From the NCBI GenBank assembly GCA_958426425.1, contig CATZYY010000003.1, positions 1-57,818 on the forward strand: a stretch of 57,818 nt of DNA, written 5' to 3'. A program made the translations under genes and the position numbers. This DNA comes from an uncultured Oscillospiraceae bacterium (GTDB lineage Bacteria > Bacillota > Clostridia > Oscillospirales > Oscillospiraceae). This document shows positions 33,837-41,902 of the stretch, in pieces. Within the stretch, counting starts at the first letter, position 1; the number at the start of each line of letters is the position of its first letter. The notes beneath the pieces are model-generated. The model saw only the letters and a list, made by a program, of their open reading frames with translations, was not told the DNA's origin and ran no database searches.

Positions 33837-34913
33837 TCAGTCGTTGTAGATGACCGGCTTGATGAGGCTCCGGTCGTGGTTCAAAAACAGGTCCATGGCC
33901 TGGGGGATCTGCTCCATGCCGTGGTAGCGGTGGGTGATGAGCTTTTCAGGCTGCACCCGGTCGCTGGCGATTAGCTGGGCCATGCGTGAGAGCAATAGCC
34001 GTCCGCCGCCGCAGCCCACCCCCTTGATGGTCTTGTCCCCGTAGCCGAAGCCCCACACGGCGGGCTGGATGGGGATGGAGGCGTTGCTGAAATAGGCGCT
34101 GAGGTTCACCAGGGTGCCGCCGTTTTTCAGCATCTCCAGCCCTAAGCTCAGCTCCTTCTCGCTGCCGCCGCAGAGGACCACGTTGTCCACCGGCCCGCCG
34201 TTCTCCCGCAGGATCTGGTCGATATAGTTGTCGTTGTGGTAGTCGATCAGATGGGTGGCGCCGAAGTCCCTGGCCACATCGAAGCACACGGGCCGGGAGC
34301 CGATGGCGAAGATATTGCCCGCCCCCTGGAGTACCGCCGCCCGGACGGCCATCAGGCCGACGGGTCCCACCCCCAGCACGGCTACCGACTGGCCGAACTT
34401 CATGTTCAGCGCCTGGACGCCCTCAAAGGCGGTGCACATCATGTCCGGTACCATCACCGCCTGCTCCAGGGTGACGCCCTCCGGGATCTTCGCCAGGTTC
34501 ATGTCCGCGTCCCGGATGTAATAGGTCTCCACGAAGGAGCCGCCCCGGTCCGGGTAGTCCACCCCGGCGTACATGTTGTCCTGGTGCTGCTTAGCCCGGC
34601 CGTCCTGGGCCTCCATGCTCCGCCACACCGGCATTACCGAGCAGACGATGACCTGATCGCCCACCTGGAAGTCGCGGACCTCCGGGCCCACCTGCACGAT
34701 CTCGCCGCACATCTCATGCCCCACCGCCTTGCCCAACAGATACGGCAGGGACGCACAACCGGTGGCGCACAGATGGGCGTCGCTGGTGCAGGGGGACCAG
34801 ATCAGGGGCCTGATGAACGCCCCGGTGGGGCAGGGTTCTTCGGGCAGCGGGCACTGGTCGCTGACGGCCATGGTATTTTCCCCGGTGATGACCACGCCCT
34901 TCATGTATTTCAT
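33837..34913 (-). CDS. NADP-type secondary alcohol dehydrogenase (zinc MDR family)
   Basis: 358 residues. It resembles Thermoanaerobacter/Clostridium secondary alcohol dehydrogenases. Catalytic Zn ligands: Cys in SPCTSDAH, His in GHEMCGEIV and Asp in VPDMMCTAFEG. The coenzyme fold has LGVGPVGLMAVRAAVLQGAG and GSRPVC, whose Ser-Arg is the NADP-phosphate contact in that family. The four-Cys structural zinc loop is absent, as in those enzymes. It should interconvert ketones and secondary alcohols. The start is the ATG at 34911-34913, with GAGGAG 10 nt upstream. Confidence 0.9.
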   Translation of the reverse strand: MKYMKGVVITGENTMAVSDQCPLPEEPCPTGAFIRPLIWSPCTSDAHLCATGCASLPYLLGKAVGHEMCGEIVQVGPEVRDFQVGDQVIVCSVMPVWRSMEAQDGRAKQHQDNMYAGVDYPDRGGSFVETYYIRDADMNLAKIPEGVTLEQAVMVPDMMCTAFEGVQALNMKFGQSVAVLGVGPVGLMAVRAAVLQGAGNIFAIGSRPVCFDVARDFGATHLIDYHNDNYIDQILRENGGPVDNVVLCGGSEKELSLGLEMLKNGGTLVNLSAYFSNASIPIQPAVWGFGYGDKTIKGVGCGGGRLLLSRMAQLIASDRVQPEKLITHRYHGMEQIPQAMDLFLNHDRSLIKPVIYND

Positions 34914-34968
34914 TGCGCAACAGCTCCTCTCCAAGCTTGCTCTGGCTTTCAAATGCTTTTATTCTGAT

Positions 34969-35799
34969 CTATGCCTCAAAATCCGCCCGGCGGCTGGTCT
35001 CGGCCCAATCCCGGACCTCCTGAAGCCGCTTTTCCAGCGTGTCCTCCGCCGCCCGCACGGCATCGCTGCCCAGCAGCAGGCGGAAGGGGGCATCCGGCCG
35101 GAGGGCCGTCTCTACCAGCACCGCGCCCGCCCGGTCCGGGTCTCCCGGCTGGTCTCCGCTGTCGGTCCGCTCGTTCTTCCGATACCGCTCTCCCAGGGCG
35201 TCGTAGTCCGAGATGGTGTGGGAACTGCTCACCAGCCGCTCACCATAGAACCCGGTGCGCAACGCGCCGGGTTCTGCCAGCATGACTCGGATGCCCAAGT
35301 GTGCCGTCTCCTTAGCCAATGCCTCGGAGGCCAGCTCCATGGCTCCTTTAGCTGCGGAGTAGTATCCGTTTCCCAGGGCCCCCCGCACGGCACCAATGGA
35401 GGTGACATTGATGATCAGCCCACTGCGCCGCTCCCGCATCCGGGGCAATACCAGCCGAATCAGCTCCATGGGACCAAAGAAGTTGGTTTGGAAGATCTCT
35501 TTCACCGCCTCCGAATCGCTCTCCTCAATGGCGGCCCGGTAGCCGTGGCCGGCGTTGTTCACCAGCACGTCAATGGAGCCGAATTGCTGTAAAGTTTCCT
35601 GCACAGCCCGCTCCATACTCTCCCTATTGCCAAGATCCAGCCCAAGGGGCAGGACCTGTCCTGGAAAGGACTGGAGCAAATCATTTAACGATGCAGGATT
35701 TCGTGCGGTAACAGTTGCCTGATCACCCAGGCGTAACACCTCCTTTGCGATGCCTTGCCCAAGGCCGCTGGAGCAGCCGGTGATGAGCCATGTTCTCAT
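34969..35799 (-). CDS. Short-chain dehydrogenase/reductase (first copy)
   Basis: 276 residues from the ATG at 35797-35799 (MRTWLITGCSSGLGQG), AGGAGG 9 nt upstream. The classical SDR pattern is complete: TGxxxGxG, NNAG, Ser in NVTSIGAV and YSAAK. The C-terminal LLLGSDAVRAAEDTLEKRLQEV is shared with the SDR at 37.4-38.3 kb, so the two are paralogs. It is the first gene of the eight-gene operon, downstream of the regulatory box at 35890-35945. Confidence 0.92.
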   Translation of the reverse strand: MRTWLITGCSSGLGQGIAKEVLRLGDQATVTARNPASLNDLLQSFPGQVLPLGLDLGNRESMERAVQETLQQFGSIDVLVNNAGHGYRAAIEESDSEAVKEIFQTNFFGPMELIRLVLPRMRERRSGLIINVTSIGAVRGALGNGYYSAAKGAMELASEALAKETAHLGIRVMLAEPGALRTGFYGERLVSSSHTISDYDALGERYRKNERTDSGDQPGDPDRAGAVLVETALRPDAPFRLLLGSDAVRAAEDTLEKRLQEVRDWAETSRRADFEA

Positions 35800-35889
35800 A
35801 TCGTTATGCCTCCTAAAATTTGTTCTGACTCGAAGTTCAAGCTCCGGGTTTGTGACGCCGGTTTGCACTGATTTATTCTCTTGTATCTA

Positions 35890-35945
35890 AATGAAATTCT
35901 TTAAGTCTACTGGGAGAAGTCCGGAAAAGATTCGCAGTATAAATT
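35890..35945 (-). promoter_or_regulatory. Island LysR box, copy 3 (SDR operon)
   Basis: On the minus strand: TTTATACTGC (35943-35934), then A, C and T at the shared positions, then ACTTCT (35920-35915). It matches the copies at 41847-41902, 43051-43106 and 50983-51038. The -10 is less clear here: the equivalent position reads TTCATT, and TAGATA lies next to it. Confidence 0.6.
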
Positions 35946-35970
35946 TACTAGTTAATAGTTCTGCTTTTTT

Positions 35971-37335
35971 TCACGATTTCTCTCCGGTATTTTCCTGCGG
36001 CAGGTGCCGGAAGGTAGAGTGGTATATCCCTAGGGACACAGGGAGCATAATAACCTCCACTACCAGCTGGGTCCAAATCATTCCGTACAGGCCCACCGCC
36101 AGGTCCATGAGGATCAGCAAGGGGATGTTCAGCAGCCCCTGGCGGCAGGAGGTGAGAATGGCGGACTGGACGCCCTTGCCCATGGCCTGGAGGGTATAGC
36201 TGATGAGAAAGTTCACTGCCGTCAACGGCACGGCCAGACAGGCAATCCGCAGGAAGGAAACACCCAGCGCGCTAGTCTCCGCCTCAGGGATGAACAAGTG
36301 GAGGATCTGGGGCGCAAAGGCCACGAAGCAGGCCACGCAACAGGCGGAGAAGATTAAAGCGACCTTCCAGGAGAAATAGGATACGGAGCGCATTCGGTCA
36401 TAATTCCGGGCGGCGTAGTTGTAGCCCACCAAGGGCATGAATCCCTGACACAGCCCCATGGACACGTTCAATGGGAACTGGTCAATGCGCTTGACGATGC
36501 CGTAGGCGGCCACCGGGATGTCCCCGTAGCCGGAGGCCAGATGGACCATCACCATGTTGGAGGCGTTGCCCAGCGCCGTGGCCAGGGCGGAGGCCAACCC
36601 CACGGAGAAGATGGGCCCCACAAAGCGGAAGGTGAAAAATCTGGGCCGGAAGGACACCGCCGTGTGCCCCTTCAACCGGACGTACTGCACCGCAAAAAAC
36701 ACCACTGACGCAGAGTTGGAGAAGGCGGTGGCGATTGCCGCCCCGGCTACGTCCAGGTGGAAGCCGAAGATCAGAATGGGATCGAGGATCACGTTCAGGA
36801 TCCCGCCGAACATCATGCCGGCGCTGGCCTGCTTGGCGTGGCCCTCGCTGCGGAGCAGGTGCCCCAGGGCCAAGCTCACCATAGTGGGTACACCACCAAT
36901 CACCACCACCCACAGGAGATAGTCCTCCGCATAGCTGTAGGTGTCCGCACTGGCCCCCAGGAAGGTCAGCAAGGGCCGCCGGGCCAAAAAGCTCCCCAGG
37001 GAGAAACAAGCGGTGACCGCCGCCCCTGCCCAGATACTAAAGGTAGAGACATAGCGAATCTCATTCTCCTGCTCCACCCCCAGCATTCGAGAAATCAGGC
37101 TGCTCCCGCCCAGGCCGAACAAATTGCCCAAGGCTGTGAGCAGATTTAACCAGGGGGAGACCAAAGACACCGTCGCCACCATCAGGGGATCCCCGGTCTG
37201 CCCGATGAAAAAGGTGTCGGCCAAGTTGTAGATCATGGTCACCATCTGACTGAGAACGGTGGGGATAGCTAATGTTGCTACGGCCTTGGGGACTGGGACG
37301 GTTTCAAATAGGTCTAACTCGCTGAATTGCGCCAT
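35971..37335 (-). CDS. MATE-family multidrug/organic compound efflux protein
   Basis: 454 residues with 12 predicted membrane helices in two homologous halves (ATLAIPTVLSQMVTMIYNLADTFFIG and VYGIVKRIDQFPLNVSMGLCQGFMPLVGYNY-like). The family segment GDPLMVATVSLVSPWLNLL is present. MATE pumps use Na+ or H+ to expel planar organic molecules, including flavonoids and other phenolics in known cases. As the last gene of the AKR-hydrolase-flavodoxin-SDR operon it probably exports a substrate or product of the island's enzymes. Confidence 0.92.
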   Translation of the reverse strand: MAQFSELDLFETVPVPKAVATLAIPTVLSQMVTMIYNLADTFFIGQTGDPLMVATVSLVSPWLNLLTALGNLFGLGGSSLISRMLGVEQENEIRYVSTFSIWAGAAVTACFSLGSFLARRPLLTFLGASADTYSYAEDYLLWVVVIGGVPTMVSLALGHLLRSEGHAKQASAGMMFGGILNVILDPILIFGFHLDVAGAAIATAFSNSASVVFFAVQYVRLKGHTAVSFRPRFFTFRFVGPIFSVGLASALATALGNASNMVMVHLASGYGDIPVAAYGIVKRIDQFPLNVSMGLCQGFMPLVGYNYAARNYDRMRSVSYFSWKVALIFSACCVACFVAFAPQILHLFIPEAETSALGVSFLRIACLAVPLTAVNFLISYTLQAMGKGVQSAILTSCRQGLLNIPLLILMDLAVGLYGMIWTQLVVEVIMLPVSLGIYHSTFRHLPQENTGEKS

Positions 37336-37414
37336 TGGAGCGGCTCAGCCTTCTTTCTGTATGTATTGAGCGTATCTCTTGGGAGGAACGCTACGCCGTT
37401 GTTGTTACGGTACA

Positions 37415-38290
37415 CTATTCGTTATGGGATGCAGACTTAAAATCAGAGCGTGCGCTGAAGTCAGCCCATTGGTTACATTCATCCAGCCGTCGACTTAATA
37501 CCTTTTGGGCAAACCTAACCGCATCGGTTCCGAGTAGCAAATGGGTTGGAGGTTCAGGAGAAGTAATCGCTTCAATAATTAGCTCTGCGGCTTTCGCAGG
37601 GTCGCCGGGCTGGGTGCCATGTGTATGATCCCTGCCGAGACGTCTTTTGCCGGCAGTATCGTCGTAGTCGTGGATGACTACCTTAGATTCCGTCAGAGAA
37701 CGGCCTGCAAATTCTGTGCGAAACGCTCCTGGCTCCACCACCATGACCCGGATCCCAAGGGGAGTAAGTTCTTTTTTTAACGCCCAAGATATTCCCTCTT
37801 GGGCAGATTTGGCTCCGGCATAGTATCCAGATCCCGGATTGCTCTCCAGAGCGGCAATAGAGGACACATTGATAATGGCCCCGTTCCGGTTGAGCCGCAT
37901 GTCCGGCAGCACCTGCTTGATTAATTCCACCGGGCCAAATACGTGCGTGGCAAACAGACGGGTAACATCATCAGTATTCCCCTCCTCTACAGCTGCGCGG
38001 TAACCGTAACCGGCGTTGTTTACCAATACATCAACAGTTCCAAATCTCTCCTTTGCCTGCTCAACCGCTTGTTTGATAGCATGGTGGTCAGTGACATCCA
38101 GAGGGAGCAGCAAAACACGATTCGGATAATCTTCTATAAAAGAGTTTAGCTGCTCAGGGTGCCGGGCAGTTATTACCGCATTCCATCCCCGCTTCAATAC
38201 AGCCTGCGCCATGCTTCTGCCCAAGCCGGAAGTACAACCAGTAATCATCCAAGTGGTAAGGGATGGGATCAGCTCCTCTTTTGTGTCCAT
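37415..38290 (-). CDS. Short-chain dehydrogenase/reductase (second copy)
   Basis: 291 residues from the ATG at 38288-38290, GGAGG upstream. TGCTSGLGRS, NNAGYGYRAAVEEG, a Ser in NVSSIAAL and YYAGAK give a complete SDR active site. It is paralogous to the SDR at 35.0-35.8 kb over its whole length, including the C-terminal LLLGTDAVRFAQKVLSRRL. It begins 3 nt after the stop of the flavoprotein gene. GC content is slightly lower than in its neighbours. Confidence 0.92.
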   Translation of the reverse strand: MDTKEELIPSLTTWMITGCTSGLGRSMAQAVLKRGWNAVITARHPEQLNSFIEDYPNRVLLLPLDVTDHHAIKQAVEQAKERFGTVDVLVNNAGYGYRAAVEEGNTDDVTRLFATHVFGPVELIKQVLPDMRLNRNGAIINVSSIAALESNPGSGYYAGAKSAQEGISWALKKELTPLGIRVMVVEPGAFRTEFAGRSLTESKVVIHDYDDTAGKRRLGRDHTHGTQPGDPAKAAELIIEAITSPEPPTHLLLGTDAVRFAQKVLSRRLDECNQWADFSARSDFKSASHNE

Positions 38291-38292
38291 TG

Positions 38293-38826
38293 TCACACCC
38301 TCCTTCCCAACTGGTAGGCCTCCTGAAACGCCTTAGTGTCCATAACCTCACCTTTCTGATAGACGCCGGAGCCGTAGACGACCCCCTTCACCTTGGCACC
38401 GGGCAGACAGTCGGTAAAGCCCCGCATGGCGTCTACGGTGCGCTCCATGGCCCCTCGGCCTGCAGCGGCGGTGGCGATGAAGTAGACCTCCTTATCCCGG
38501 ATCTCCGTGTACCGGGGCAGAGTGCGGTCGATGAGGGTCTTGAGCTGACCGTCCATGGAATAGAAATATACCGGCGTAGCCAGCACCAGCACATCAGCCT
38601 GCACCATCTTGTCGAGGATTTCTGCCATATCGTCCTTCTGGATGCAGACGCCGGTGTTACGGCAGCCGTAGCAGGCCAGGCAGGAGGCAATCTTCTTCTC
38701 CTGCACCCGGATCTTTTCCACCTGGTGCCCTGCCTCCTCCGCGCCCTTGGCGAACTGGTCGCACAGCAGGTCGGAGTTGCCGCCCTTCCGGGGGCTGGCG
38801 GACAGAATCAGAACTTTCTTAACCAT
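38293..38826 (-). CDS. Flavodoxin-fold NAD(P)H:FMN oxidoreductase with Cys4 motif
   Basis: 177 residues, cytoplasmic. KKVLILSASPRKGGNSDLLC is the FMN phosphate loop, CLACYGCRNTGVC the C-x2-C-x2-C-x5-C motif of iron-sulfur flavoproteins, and ATPVYFYSMDGQLKTLIDR the dimer contact. It is closely related to the protein at 26.4-27.0 kb, sharing ACYGCR.TGVC.QKDD. It is coupled to the downstream SDR and lies after the lipoprotein flavodoxin gene. Confidence 0.87.
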   Translation of the reverse strand: MVKKVLILSASPRKGGNSDLLCDQFAKGAEEAGHQVEKIRVQEKKIASCLACYGCRNTGVCIQKDDMAEILDKMVQADVLVLATPVYFYSMDGQLKTLIDRTLPRYTEIRDKEVYFIATAAAGRGAMERTVDAMRGFTDCLPGAKVKGVVYGSGVYQKGEVMDTKAFQEAYQLGRRV

Positions 38827-38862
38827 ATTTCCGGATTTCCTTCCTCATATAAAATGTAAACA

Positions 38863-38900
38863 GGCGGGAGCAGGAGCCAGTCGCTCCGGCTCCCTGCCGC
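38863..38900 (-). terminator. Imperfect hairpin after the lipoprotein flavodoxin gene
   Basis: GC-rich imperfect inverted repeat (GCGGGAGCAGGAGCC with GGCTCCCTGCCGC) just after the stop at 38905, followed on the minus strand by a T-rich stretch. It may partly terminate transcription before the FMN reductase-SDR-MATE part of the operon. Confidence 0.4.
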
Positions 38901-38904
38901 TTTC

Positions 38905-39609
38905 TTACTCTGCGGACAGCCCCAAGCTGTCCACCCATTCATTCACATCCTCCTGGCTGACGCCCGAGCGGAACCGCTGGCCCTCCAGCCAGTCGCCGGT
39001 ACCTGCCAGTTCTGCCAGCAGCTCGCCGCTCTGACCCAGGCCGGAGCTGGAGGAGGTGCAGAAGGGAATCACGGTCTTACCGGTAAAGTCGTTGGCTTCC
39101 ACAAAGCTGTCCGTAGGCCAGGCCGCAATGCCCCACCAGATCGGGTACCCGATGAACACCGTGTCATAGGAATCCCAGTTCGCCACCTCCGTGGTGGTCA
39201 GCTCCACATCCCGCAGGGATTCATCCGCATACTCCTGACTGACCCGGCTGTTCTCATCAGTCCAGTTCAAATCGTCGCTGGTGTAAGGCTCGGCAGGCGT
39301 GATTGCAAAGAGATCTCCTCCAGTGGCCTCCGCAATGTATCCGGCAACGGCTTCCGTATTACCGGAGGCGGAGTAATAGACCACCAGAACGTTGCCCTCG
39401 CCGGTCGGCTCAGCAGCATCCGGAGTCGAGGTGGTTGGCGTCGAAGTGCTATTGCTGGGCTCTTGCGTGGTAGAGGAGGGCGGAGTTTCCTGGCTCTGGC
39501 TGGTGGATTGACTGTCATCAGTGCCATTACTTTGCCCACAGGCTGCCAGGGACAGGGCCATCACCGCTGCCAAGGACAAACTGAAAATCTTTTTCCAGGT
39601 GAATTTCAT
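38905..39609 (-). CDS. Surface lipoprotein flavodoxin
   Basis: 234 residues. Lipoprotein signal peptide with lipobox LSLAAC (Cys about residue 24), then a Ser/Thr/Gln/Pro-rich flexible linker (about 25-72), then a flavodoxin domain with the FMN loop YYSASGNTEAVA, GYPIWWGIAAWP and VIPFCTSSSSGLGQSG. It is predicted to be tethered to the outer face of the membrane. The catalytic-type domain is nearly the same as in the SLH protein at 30.4-31.6 kb, including the run GNWLEGQRFRSG versus GDWLEGQRFRSG, so one flavodoxin exists in wall-bound and membrane-bound forms. It lies 27 nt after a lipoprotein hydrolase gene. Confidence 0.92.
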   Translation of the reverse strand: MKFTWKKIFSLSLAAVMALSLAACGQSNGTDDSQSTSQSQETPPSSTTQEPSNSTSTPTTSTPDAAEPTGEGNVLVVYYSASGNTEAVAGYIAEATGGDLFAITPAEPYTSDDLNWTDENSRVSQEYADESLRDVELTTTEVANWDSYDTVFIGYPIWWGIAAWPTDSFVEANDFTGKTVIPFCTSSSSGLGQSGELLAELAGTGDWLEGQRFRSGVSQEDVNEWVDSLGLSAE

Positions 39610-39636
39610 AGCGAAGCATTCCTTTCCAAATTAAAG

Positions 39637-40779
39637 TTACTGATCTACATTTTCCTGAATCCAGTTCTCGATGTGGTCTGCGATCACATCGTTGTTCAGC
39701 TCCTGGAACATAAAGTGGGAGTTGCCGGTGATCCCCTCGTCGGGCAGGTGGACCACCGTGCTGCTGCCGTTGGCGGCGTTGTAAGCCTCAGTGAAGGTGT
39801 CGGCGGTAGCCGCCATCATAGACCACATTGCAGCAGCAGGTACGTCGGTGAACTCCTCGCCGATGTAGTCGCCGTAGTAGAAGGTGACGGGGATCTTCTG
39901 CTCCAGAAGCGCGTTGTAGGCCTCACTGTCCACTGTAGGTGCTGCGCCGGGCTCGATGGCCACGATGGCGGCCACGTGGTCGGTGTATCGGGGAACTTCC
40001 CAGCCGGGCAGGCCGCCCTGGGAGTGGGTCACCAAGATGGAGTTCTGGCCGGTGCGCTCGTAGATCTCGTCAATGGTTGTCGCTACCGCCTGAGCCACCA
40101 CCTCATTGTCGATGTTCTGATCGCCGCCCGCGTTATCCATGCCGGTATCCGGCGTCATCTGGCGGAAGAACTGATCCAGAACATCCTCCCCTTGGGGAAA
40201 CTGGGAGCCTTCATTGTAGGTAAACGCGTCATTGAGGTATGTGCCGATGCGGAACTGGGTGTACCAGGTCTGGTCGGAGGGCTCGGTGGAGATGGTGCCC
40301 GCCACGGAAGTCTGTCCAGCCTCGCCCCGGCGGGGCTGGTCGATGAGCCATACGCTGTGGCCCATCCGTAGGAACATATCGCTCCAGCCCTCCCGGCCGT
40401 CGGGGGTGGTCATCCAGCCCATGCGGGACTGACCATAACCGTGGAGGAACACCATGGGCAGCCCGGTGGCATCCTCCGGGATCTGGTAGAGCACATTGGC
40501 ATGGTCCACATGGGAGGTGGAGCCTTCCCGGGAGGTGTAATAATTGGACACATCAAAGGTGCCGTCCGAAGAAATCACCGTGCCGCCGGCGGAAAACATT
40601 CCCTGCTCCGCGATCGTCAGCGCATCAGAATTGGCAGGCTCCTGCGTGCTCTGATCCTCCCCGGTGCCAGAACTGTTGGCGGACGCGCCGGGATTCTGAG
40701 TTCCGGCGCATCCGGCCAGCAGAGAGAGGGTCAGGACTCCGGACAGGGCCAGAGTCAGCCATTTATGGTTGAGTTTCAT
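39637..40779 (-). CDS. Surface lipoprotein alpha/beta hydrolase
   Basis: 380 residues. Lipobox LLAGC (Cys about residue 24), Ser/Gly/Gln linker, then an alpha/beta hydrolase with oxyanion loop PMVFLHGYGQSRMGW, nucleophile elbow VTHSQGG, acid candidate IVAIEPGAAP and catalytic His in GNSHFMFQE. It probably hydrolyses esters outside the cell. It starts 17 nt after the AKR gene and is followed by the lipoprotein flavodoxin, so hydrolysis and redox functions are co-expressed. Confidence 0.88.
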   Translation of the reverse strand: MKLNHKWLTLALSGVLTLSLLAGCAGTQNPGASANSSGTGEDQSTQEPANSDALTIAEQGMFSAGGTVISSDGTFDVSNYYTSREGSTSHVDHANVLYQIPEDATGLPMVFLHGYGQSRMGWMTTPDGREGWSDMFLRMGHSVWLIDQPRRGEAGQTSVAGTISTEPSDQTWYTQFRIGTYLNDAFTYNEGSQFPQGEDVLDQFFRQMTPDTGMDNAGGDQNIDNEVVAQAVATTIDEIYERTGQNSILVTHSQGGLPGWEVPRYTDHVAAIVAIEPGAAPTVDSEAYNALLEQKIPVTFYYGDYIGEEFTDVPAAAMWSMMAATADTFTEAYNAANGSSTVVHLPDEGITGNSHFMFQELNNDVIADHIENWIQENVDQ

Positions 40780-40795
40780 TGGGATTCATCCTTTC

Positions 40796-41806
40796 TTATT
40801 TCGTTTCTCTGGAGACCACTTCTGTTCCGCCGAATACGGCGGACATGGGAATAGAGCTCAATGTCTGGTCTATGGCAGCTACCTCTTCATTGGTCAGAAC
40901 AACATCTGCCGCTCCGGCGTTCTCCCGCATCCGTTCAGTCTTTCGGCTGCCGGGAATCGGAACGATCCAGGGCTTTTTACACAGCATCCAGGCCAGAGAG
41001 ATCTGTGCGGGAGTGGCATTTCTTTGCACGGCTAACCCCTGCAGCAGATACAAAAGCTCCTGATTTTTCTTTGCGGCCTCCTGCGTAAACTGCGGCATGG
41101 CACTACGGTAATCCAGCTTGGGATCGAACTGTTCCCCTTTCCCATAGGCTCCGGTAAGCAGGCCGTTGGCCATGGGAGAGAAAGCCACGAAGCCCACATT
41201 CACCTCCTCCAGCACCGGGAACAGGGATTCATGCCACCGGGCCATCATGGAATAGCGGTTCTGCACCGCCGTCACCGGGCAAACCCTGTGGGCTCGGCGC
41301 AGGTAGTCCTCGCTGACCTCGGAGATACCCCAGTGGGTGATCTTCCCCTCCCGAATCAGGTCGGCCATCACCTGAGCCACTGCCTCCGGCTCCACCTTGG
41401 GGTCCACGCGGTGCTGGAAATACAGGTCGATGTGGTCGGTCTGGAGCCGCCGGAGGGAGCCCTCCACCGAGGCACGGATAGTTTCAGGCCTGGCATCTGG
41501 GATCAGGGGCTTATTCACCGCCTTGCTGGTCTTATCAAAACGGATTCCGAACTTGGTGACGATCTGCACCTGGCTGCGGACATCCTTCAGCGCTTCGCCC
41601 ACCAGTTTCTCGTTGTGGTGGGGGTCCTCCGCCGTGCCGTAGGTCTCGGCAGTATCGAACATGGTGTAACCCATGTCAAAAGCAGTGCGGATCGCCTGGA
41701 TGGCTTCATCATCCTCCGTGGGTGGGCCATAGGCGTGGCTGAAACCCATGCACCCCAGCCCGATGGCGGATACATTCAGGTCAGCGCCCAGTGTGCGCGA
41801 ATTCAT
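40796..41806 (-). CDS. Aldo/keto reductase (YajO/AKR11-13-like)
   Basis: 336 residues from the ATG at 41804-41806 (MNSRTLGADLNVSAIGLGCMG), AGGAGG 9 nt upstream. Tetrad residues are Asp/Tyr in MFDTAETYGTAEDP, Lys in IVTKFGI and His in LYFQHRVDP. The coenzyme segment is IPGSRKTERMRENAGAADV. It is the first gene of the six-gene operon running to the MATE pump, and its promoter overlaps the 3' end of the upstream dehydrogenase-like gene. Confidence 0.92.
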   Translation of the reverse strand: MNSRTLGADLNVSAIGLGCMGFSHAYGPPTEDDEAIQAIRTAFDMGYTMFDTAETYGTAEDPHHNEKLVGEALKDVRSQVQIVTKFGIRFDKTSKAVNKPLIPDARPETIRASVEGSLRRLQTDHIDLYFQHRVDPKVEPEAVAQVMADLIREGKITHWGISEVSEDYLRRAHRVCPVTAVQNRYSMMARWHESLFPVLEEVNVGFVAFSPMANGLLTGAYGKGEQFDPKLDYRSAMPQFTQEAAKKNQELLYLLQGLAVQRNATPAQISLAWMLCKKPWIVPIPGSRKTERMRENAGAADVVLTNEEVAAIDQTLSSIPMSAVFGGTEVVSRETK

Positions 41807-41846
41807 GATCAAATGCCTCCTTGCGGGTATCGTTCTTACAGGAATC

Positions 41847-41902
41847 ATGATAATGCAGGTTGGCGTCCCGCGGAAGTTCCGATTCGTTACGCAGTATATA
41901 CC
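41847..41902 (-). promoter_or_regulatory. Island LysR box, copy 1, with -10 (AKR operon)
   Basis: Minus strand: GGTATATACTGC (41902-41891), then AACTTCC (41878-41872), then a TATCAT -10 (41852-41847). It shares its layout with copy 2 at the same distances (12 + 23 + 15 + 6 nt). It overlaps the last codons of the dehydrogenase-like gene. Confidence 0.72.
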
